Assembly (NCBI GenBank): GCA_020635135.1
Contig: JACKAJ010000015.1
Span: 1,178,001-1,242,000 of the forward strand
Direction of reading: 5' to 3'
Length of the DNA stretch: 64,000 nt
From: Halobacteriovoraceae bacterium
GTDB taxonomy: Bacteria; Bdellovibrionota; Bacteriovoracia; Bacteriovoracales; Bacteriovoracaceae
In this document: piece after piece, positions 60,010-64,000 of the stretch
Numbering within the stretch: position 1 is the first letter of the stretch
Layout: each line of letters begins with the position of its first letter
The notes under the pieces: model-generated
The model's input: the letters and a program-made list of their open reading frames with translations, nothing else
Database searches by the model: none
Told to the model about the DNA's origin: nothing
Made by a program: the position numbers and the translations under genes

Positions 60010-61653
60010 ATGGCCATGAAAAAGACAAAAGGCTCGATCACTCTTCAAACTCTCAATATCCAAAACTTCGCGACTTTTAAAAATCAAAATATTAATTTTG
60101 GCGAAGGTCTCAATATTATTATTGGTGAAACAGGATCCGGGAAAAGTCTCATCCTCGATGCTCTCCAAACAATATTAGGAGCAAGGGCCAGTAAAGAGAT
60201 GGTGCGAACCCAGACAGCTTTTGCTTGTATCGAAGCCATTTTTCAATATGAAGGTGAAGATATTACTCAATATCTAGATGAATTAGGTTATCCTGTTTCC
60301 GATAAAGAAATTGTTATCAAGAGAATTCTATACCCTAATGGTAAATCTAAATCTTATATCAATTTTCAACAATGCAAACTCACAGATTTATCAATTTTTT
60401 GTCGCCATTACATTGATTTGGTAGGTCAGTTCGATAACCAAAAACTTCTCTCAAGAGGCTATCAGCTCAATCTTCTCGATCAATTTTCTAAAAACAATGA
60501 ACTCTTAAATGAATACAGAAAAATATTTTTGCAATTTAAAGAACTCAAGGAAACATTAAAATCTTTAGAGGAAAGTATTCAACTCAAAGAGCAACGCCTA
60601 GATTTTCTCAATTTTCAAATTCAAGAAATTGAAGAAGTTAACCCCTCTCCCGAAGATGAAGCAATTCTTATAAAGAAAAAACACAGCCTCTTAAATCTTA
60701 GTGATAAAATTGCAATCTATAATGAAATTTCTCAAAGATTAAGTGAATCTGAAGAATCTATTCTCAATTCTCTCAATCAGATTAAAAATATTGTTCAAAA
60801 AAACCCTGATTTTTTTGCTGAAATTTCAGAAGATTTACTTACAAATTCTATCGCAGGGCTTGAAGAGCTCAGTTATCAAATTTCTAAATTTGATCCCGAA
60901 GACTCTGAAGACAATATCGATTTTATTGTTGATCGCATTGATCAATATCAAAAACTTAAGCGAAAATATGGCCATGCGGTTGAAGATATCATATCTCAGT
61001 ACCAAAAATTAAAAGATGAAAAAGAGACTCTTGAAGACTTTGAAAATAAAACTAAAGACCTGCAGCAGGCTATTTCAAAATCCAGGGAACAGTTGAAAAA
61101 AATCTCAATAGCTTTAACTGAAACAAGAAAAAAGCATGCTTTACTTCTGGAAAAAGACCTCACTCAAAAAATTCAGAATCTTAACATGAGAGGAGCTCGA
61201 GTTAATATTCACATCCAACCACTTGAAGAATTTAGTGAAAAAGGCTTGGATGAAATTAACCTCTTAGTTGAAACAAATCCTGGTGAAGGTATGCATGCCA
61301 TGACAAAGATTGCTTCCGGAGGAGAACTTTCAAGAATTCTTTTAGCCTTAAGACAAACTCTCAGTAGCCACGATACCATTTCTATATTCTTATTTGACGA
61401 GATTGATACTGGGATTGGCGGAGAAACTGCTATTAAAATCGGAGAAGCTCTCAAAGATGTGTCTAAAAACTCTCAAGTCATCACCATAACTCACCTTCCA
61501 CAAATTGCTTTCTTTTCCGATCATATTGTCAAAGTTGATAAAATGACGACAAAAGAAAAAGGAAAAACCAGAACCTTTTCTCAAGCAGAAGAATTTCATG
61601 ATAGTAAAATAATTAAGAAAATAGTTAAGGAAATGATCCCTATAACTCAATAA
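60010..61653 (+). CDS. recN: DNA repair protein RecN
   Basis: A 547-residue SMC-like ATPase for recombinational repair of double-strand breaks. Walker A G-E-T-G-S-G-K-S-L near residue 40, long central coiled coils (about 150-370), the ABC signature A-S-G-G-E-L-S-R-I-L-L-A-L and Walker B I-F-L-F-D-E-I-D-T-G-I-G-G, then I-T-H-L-P-Q-I-A. The start may be the ATG at 60010 or the next ATG two codons on; no strong SD. Its end overlaps the convergent phosphoesterase gene by 14 nt. Confidence 0.96.
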   Translation: MAMKKTKGSITLQTLNIQNFATFKNQNINFGEGLNIIIGETGSGKSLILDALQTILGARASKEMVRTQTAFACIEAIFQYEGEDITQYLDELGYPVSDKEIVIKRILYPNGKSKSYINFQQCKLTDLSIFCRHYIDLVGQFDNQKLLSRGYQLNLLDQFSKNNELLNEYRKIFLQFKELKETLKSLEESIQLKEQRLDFLNFQIQEIEEVNPSPEDEAILIKKKHSLLNLSDKIAIYNEISQRLSESEESILNSLNQIKNIVQKNPDFFAEISEDLLTNSIAGLEELSYQISKFDPEDSEDNIDFIVDRIDQYQKLKRKYGHAVEDIISQYQKLKDEKETLEDFENKTKDLQQAISKSREQLKKISIALTETRKKHALLLEKDLTQKIQNLNMRGARVNIHIQPLEEFSEKGLDEINLLVETNPGEGMHAMTKIASGGELSRILLALRQTLSSHDTISIFLFDEIDTGIGGETAIKIGEALKDVSKNSQVITITHLPQIAFFSDHIVKVDKMTTKEKGKTRTFSQAEEFHDSKIIKKIVKEMIPITQ

Positions 61654-62356
61654 GCTGGACTACGCCCTTATTGTAAAAGATAAAACTTTTAGAATTGCGG
61701 CAGTAGCCATTATTAAAATAAAAATTATCCCAATTTTCTGGAACGTGACTATGGCCTAAAAAAACCTTTGAAAAGCCCAGGTCTTTGAGACTAGCCGCGT
61801 ATTCTCTAAAACGGGCTCGGCTGACTTCTTCTTTAAAGTTTTTTTGAGCATTTTTTGAAATCTCAGAAAATTTATCTTTAAGTTTTAAAACAACATCATA
61901 ACTAAAAAAATAATTTGCAAGCAAACGACTAAAATCTGAACGGATCAGTTTTCTATATTTCATATAATTGATATTTTTATAGTCGAGACCATCACCATGA
62001 GAAATATAGATTTTTTCATCTTTATCCTCAAAGCTTATAAATTCTTTTATATATGAAAAGTTTCCGAAATCTTCCTTGAACTGTTTTCTAAAAAGATCTT
62101 CAATGTGAAAATCGTGATTACCTTCGACCCAGACAATTTTTTTCTTTTTAATTAATTTTTGAAGAACTTCAAAAAAGTCTCCGTACTCTTGAACATATTC
62201 TTCAAAGTTTCCAATCATCAAATCAAATACATCCCCTAAAAAAACGACAACATCAGATTCATCAACTTCTTTGGAGTGTAAGAATTTAAGTAATAGCTGG
62301 TAAGCCTCGTCTTTATGAGACTCGATATGGATATCAGATATTGAAGAAAATTTCAT
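61640..62356 (-). CDS. calcineurin-like metallophosphoesterase (LpxH-like)
   Basis: A 238-residue protein with the dimetal phosphoesterase motifs in order: S-D-I-H-I-E-S-H (Asp8, His10), F-L-G-D-V-F-D-L, E-G-N-H-D-F, I-S-H-G-D and G-H-S-H-V-P. Length and spacing fit UDP-2,3-diacylglucosamine hydrolase LpxH of lipid A synthesis. Related phosphoesterases cannot be excluded, so no gene symbol is given. It follows the PilZ gene directly (stop TAG, then ATG). Confidence 0.82.
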   Translation of the reverse strand: MKFSSISDIHIESHKDEAYQLLLKFLHSKEVDESDVVVFLGDVFDLMIGNFEEYVQEYGDFFEVLQKLIKKKKIVWVEGNHDFHIEDLFRKQFKEDFGNFSYIKEFISFEDKDEKIYISHGDGLDYKNINYMKYRKLIRSDFSRLLANYFFSYDVVLKLKDKFSEISKNAQKNFKEEVSRARFREYAASLKDLGFSKVFLGHSHVPENWDNFYFNNGYCRNSKSFIFYNKGVVQLIEL

Positions 62357-63103
62357 CTAAGCGATCTCGTCTAGCTTTATGTTCGATAGAACATAAATTT
62401 CTATTATTTCCTTCTTTTTATCATCTATGTCTGTAAATGAAAAGCAGGCTCGAAAGCCTCGATAGGCAAGACCGTTATAGGGATCGGGATCGACAGGGAT
62501 TAAATTGACAAGCTTTACCCCAACCGTCATGATTTTTCCTGAAATAGAAAGCTTCACATTCTCAATGACATCATTATTTTGAAAATACTTTGACTCAGTT
62601 GATGTGAGGATAATACTCAATCCCCCCTCTGAGATATCATAAAGTTTTTTATCAAAAATATGGTCATGTCTTCCACCTCCTCGAGCAAGATCCTTCGCAA
62701 ATTGAACTTTTACTCGATCATCTGTCACAGAACATCTCAATGATTTTCGTCTCTCTTGGCGGACTACCATGTCGGGAATGTAGACAACGAAACTCCCATT
62801 CGGATTCATGTCTTTCAACTTACATTGAAACAAAACATTTCCATTAGGTATGTAAAAATTAATTTTTTGAGTTCCTCCCAAGATCCTGTGAAGGAGAGGG
62901 ATGTTGTCTTCATGAGTTTCTAAAAGAATTTCTCCGCGATGTGAACGAATAACTTTAATCCGGACTGGTGCCGTGATTTTAACATCTCCAAAAATTTTCC
63001 AGGCCAGAATCTTTTTCTTTTTTTCTTGAATTTCTCTAATCGTTCTCAAAATTGATTTCGATTGAAAATTCTGAGCCAATTTGTTTTTATCTTTCTCACT
63101 CAC
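62357..63103 (-). CDS. PilZ-domain protein, putative c-di-GMP receptor
   Basis: A 248-residue cytosolic protein. Residues about 40-110 form a YcgR-like N-terminal beta domain. The PilZ domain begins with R-Q-E-R-R-K-S-L-R (Arg118/119 and Arg123, the R-x-x-x-R c-di-GMP switch) and contains D-I-S-E-G-G (156-161), the second binding motif. YcgR-type proteins slow flagellar rotation or act on adhesion. Neighbouring flagellin supports a motility role. GTG start with AGGG upstream. Confidence 0.88.
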   Translation of the reverse strand: MSEKDKNKLAQNFQSKSILRTIREIQEKKKKILAWKIFGDVKITAPVRIKVIRSHRGEILLETHEDNIPLLHRILGGTQKINFYIPNGNVLFQCKLKDMNPNGSFVVYIPDMVVRQERRKSLRCSVTDDRVKVQFAKDLARGGGRHDHIFDKKLYDISEGGLSIILTSTESKYFQNNDVIENVKLSISGKIMTVGVKLVNLIPVDPDPYNGLAYRGFRACFSFTDIDDKKKEIIEIYVLSNIKLDEIA

Positions 63104-63131
63104 TTTTTAACCCTACCTGATTTTAGCTTTC

Positions 63132-63180
63132 AAAAACCCCTCATGAGACCGTTTTTCAACTGACCCGTGAGGGGATTTTT
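63132..63180 (-). terminator. terminator of the flagellin gene
   Basis: CCCCTCA and TGAGGGG arms (63137-63143 and 63168-63174), flanked by A and T runs, enclose a 24-nt region with a smaller hairpin. On the minus strand it ends in TTTTTG. It is about 57 nt downstream of the flagellin stop and upstream of the PilZ gene start. Confidence 0.7.
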
Positions 63181-63236
63181 TGGGCTTAAGAACTATTCCC
63201 TCGTTCTTTTTCTCAACTTCCATTCCAACATCATCA

Positions 63237-64000
63237 TCAAGTCAATAACCTCAACGCATTATTGGGAATATTATTCGCTTGCGATAAAACCGCGATACCT
63301 GCTTGCTTTAAAACGTTTTTACTTGCTAATTGTGCTGACGACTCTGCAACATCAACATCTTCGATGGTCGACTTCGCACTATCTTGGTTAACAATCTGAG
63401 ATTCCAAGTTATTGATAGTTGAAGTAAGCCGGCTTTGGATCGAACCTAACGTCGCTCGGTAGGAACTCACTTTATCAATCGCACCATCTATTGAATCAAT
63501 AGAATCTCGCGCGTCTGATTTATCCCCTACTGCTAAACTATCAATACCTAGACCATCAACGGTGGCATCTGATTGCTCTGAATCCCAACTCACTCTATTT
63601 TCTTCTCCAGCAAAAGCACCAACTTGAAAATCCACTGTTCCGAGATCACTGTCACCTTTAATCAGATGGGCTCCATTAAATGTTGTTGATTGGGCAATCC
63701 TTTCAACCTCAGCTGTTAGCTGTTGAAATTCTTGATCGAGATACCCTCTTTCGTTTTCTCCAACAGTATCTGTGGCTGATTGGATTGAGAGCTCTCTCAT
63801 TCTATTAAGGATGTTTGAAGCTTCGTTCAAACCACCTTCTGCTACCTGAATCATTGATATACCATTACTGGCATTTCGCTTTGCTTGCTTCAAACCGGTG
63901 TTGGTAGCATTAATCCGGCTAGCAATAGCTAATCCAGCCGCATCGTCTGCAGCTCGATTAATTCGTTTACCACTTGAAAGACGTGCAAAATGCTTTCTTT
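63237..64000 (-). CDS. flagellin, 5' end outside the window
   Basis: The frame is open to the window edge; about 254 residues are visible. The first, R-L-S-S-G-K-R-I-N-R-A-A-D-D-A-A-G-L-A-I, are the conserved D0/D1 flagellin motif. L-N-E-A-S-N-I-L-N-R-M-R-E-L-S-I-Q-S-A follows, and the C-terminus has S-S-Y-R-A-T-L-G-S-I-Q-S-R-L and A-V-L-S-Q-A-N-N. The central variable part is very short, so the filament has little surface-exposed D2/D3 domain. The ATG at 63893 is internal. An export chaperone (fliS) and cap (fliD) are encoded 11 kb away. Confidence 0.96.
   Translation of the reverse strand, partial: RKHFARLSSGKRINRAADDAAGLAIASRINATNTGLKQAKRNASNGISMIQVAEGGLNEASNILNRMRELSIQSATDTVGENERGYLDQEFQQLTAEVERIAQSTTFNGAHLIKGDSDLGTVDFQVGAFAGEENRVSWDSEQSDATVDGLGIDSLAVGDKSDARDSIDSIDGAIDKVSSYRATLGSIQSRLTSTINNLESQIVNQDSAKSTIEDVDVAESSAQLASKNVLKQAGIAVLSQANNIPNNALRLLT

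Noticed and set aside
1..64000. CRISPR arrays, prophage, insertion sequences, tRNA or rRNA genes
   Set aside because: No regularly spaced repeats, no transposase or phage structural proteins, and no tRNA- or rRNA-like segments were noticed on reading both strands; a dedicated RNA search could not be run.

Overview
The window is AT-rich chromosomal DNA, densely coding and mostly transcribed from the minus strand. The gene set (complete type IVa pilus locus in myxobacterial order, Bat/MoxR operon, a TIGR02147-family regulator, TamA/TamB, flagellin and flagellar cap genes, many short lipoproteins) points to a Gram-negative, flagellated, piliated bacterium of the Bdellovibrionota. A Bacteriovorax/Halobacteriovorax-like predator is the best guess. 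This is inference from gene content; no rRNA is present to settle it.

Layout. 1-3.2 kb: the end of an oligopeptide-type ABC substrate-binding protein, a small secreted protein, a formylglycine-generating-enzyme-like lipoprotein and rpoZ. 3.3-10.9 kb (minus): lon, two secreted proteins of unknown role, a divergent UvrA paralogue, and rplM-rpsI with a clear promoter and terminator. 11-18.9 kb (minus): a TamA/BamA-like Omp85 protein, TamB and a coupled unknown gene. 19-21.9 kb (minus): aroQ-efp-accB-accC. 21.9-24.6 kb: two lipoproteins, a TIGR02147 regulator, a VapBC toxin-antitoxin pair and an imperfect inverted-repeat element. 24.6-38.5 kb: the type IV pilus locus, read along the minus strand as pilB-pilT-pilC-pilA-(inverted unknown gene)-ABC ATPase-ABC permease-pilD-pilM-N-O-P-Q-TPR protein. 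This matches the Myxococcus order pilB-T-C-(S-R)-A-G-H-I-D-M-N-O-P-Q, without pilSR. 38.6-46.5 kb: ribF and a Bat operon (moxR, DUF58, a membrane protein, batA, a batB-batC fusion, batD). 46.7-49.3 kb: a lone cyclic-nucleotide-binding protein and an IMPase-rlmE-lepB operon. 49.3-51.2 kb: an intergenic region with DnaA-box-like 9-mers and a large polytopic membrane protein. 51.2-57 kb (plus): fliD, fliS, a FliT-like gene, a stand-alone Maf-type domain and two GT9-like proteins, probably a flagellar cap and glycosylation cluster. 57-61.7 kb (plus): a soluble histidine kinase, a receiver-only response regulator, nadK and recN. 61.6-64 kb (minus): an LpxH-like phosphoesterase, a PilZ protein and the C-terminal part of a flagellin.

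Main points of interest: the pil locus with an embedded ABC transporter and an inverted gene whose 3' end carries the pilA terminator; a UvrA paralogue whose second ATPase site has lost its key residues; a flagellar cap/chaperone cluster continuing into glycosylation-type genes; a recurrent arrangement of -10 hexamers 6-7 nt before an ATG that suggests leaderless mRNAs; and an inverted-repeat element next to vapBC. No prophage, insertion sequence, CRISPR array, tRNA or rRNA was seen. No gene-free stretch exceeds 300 bases.
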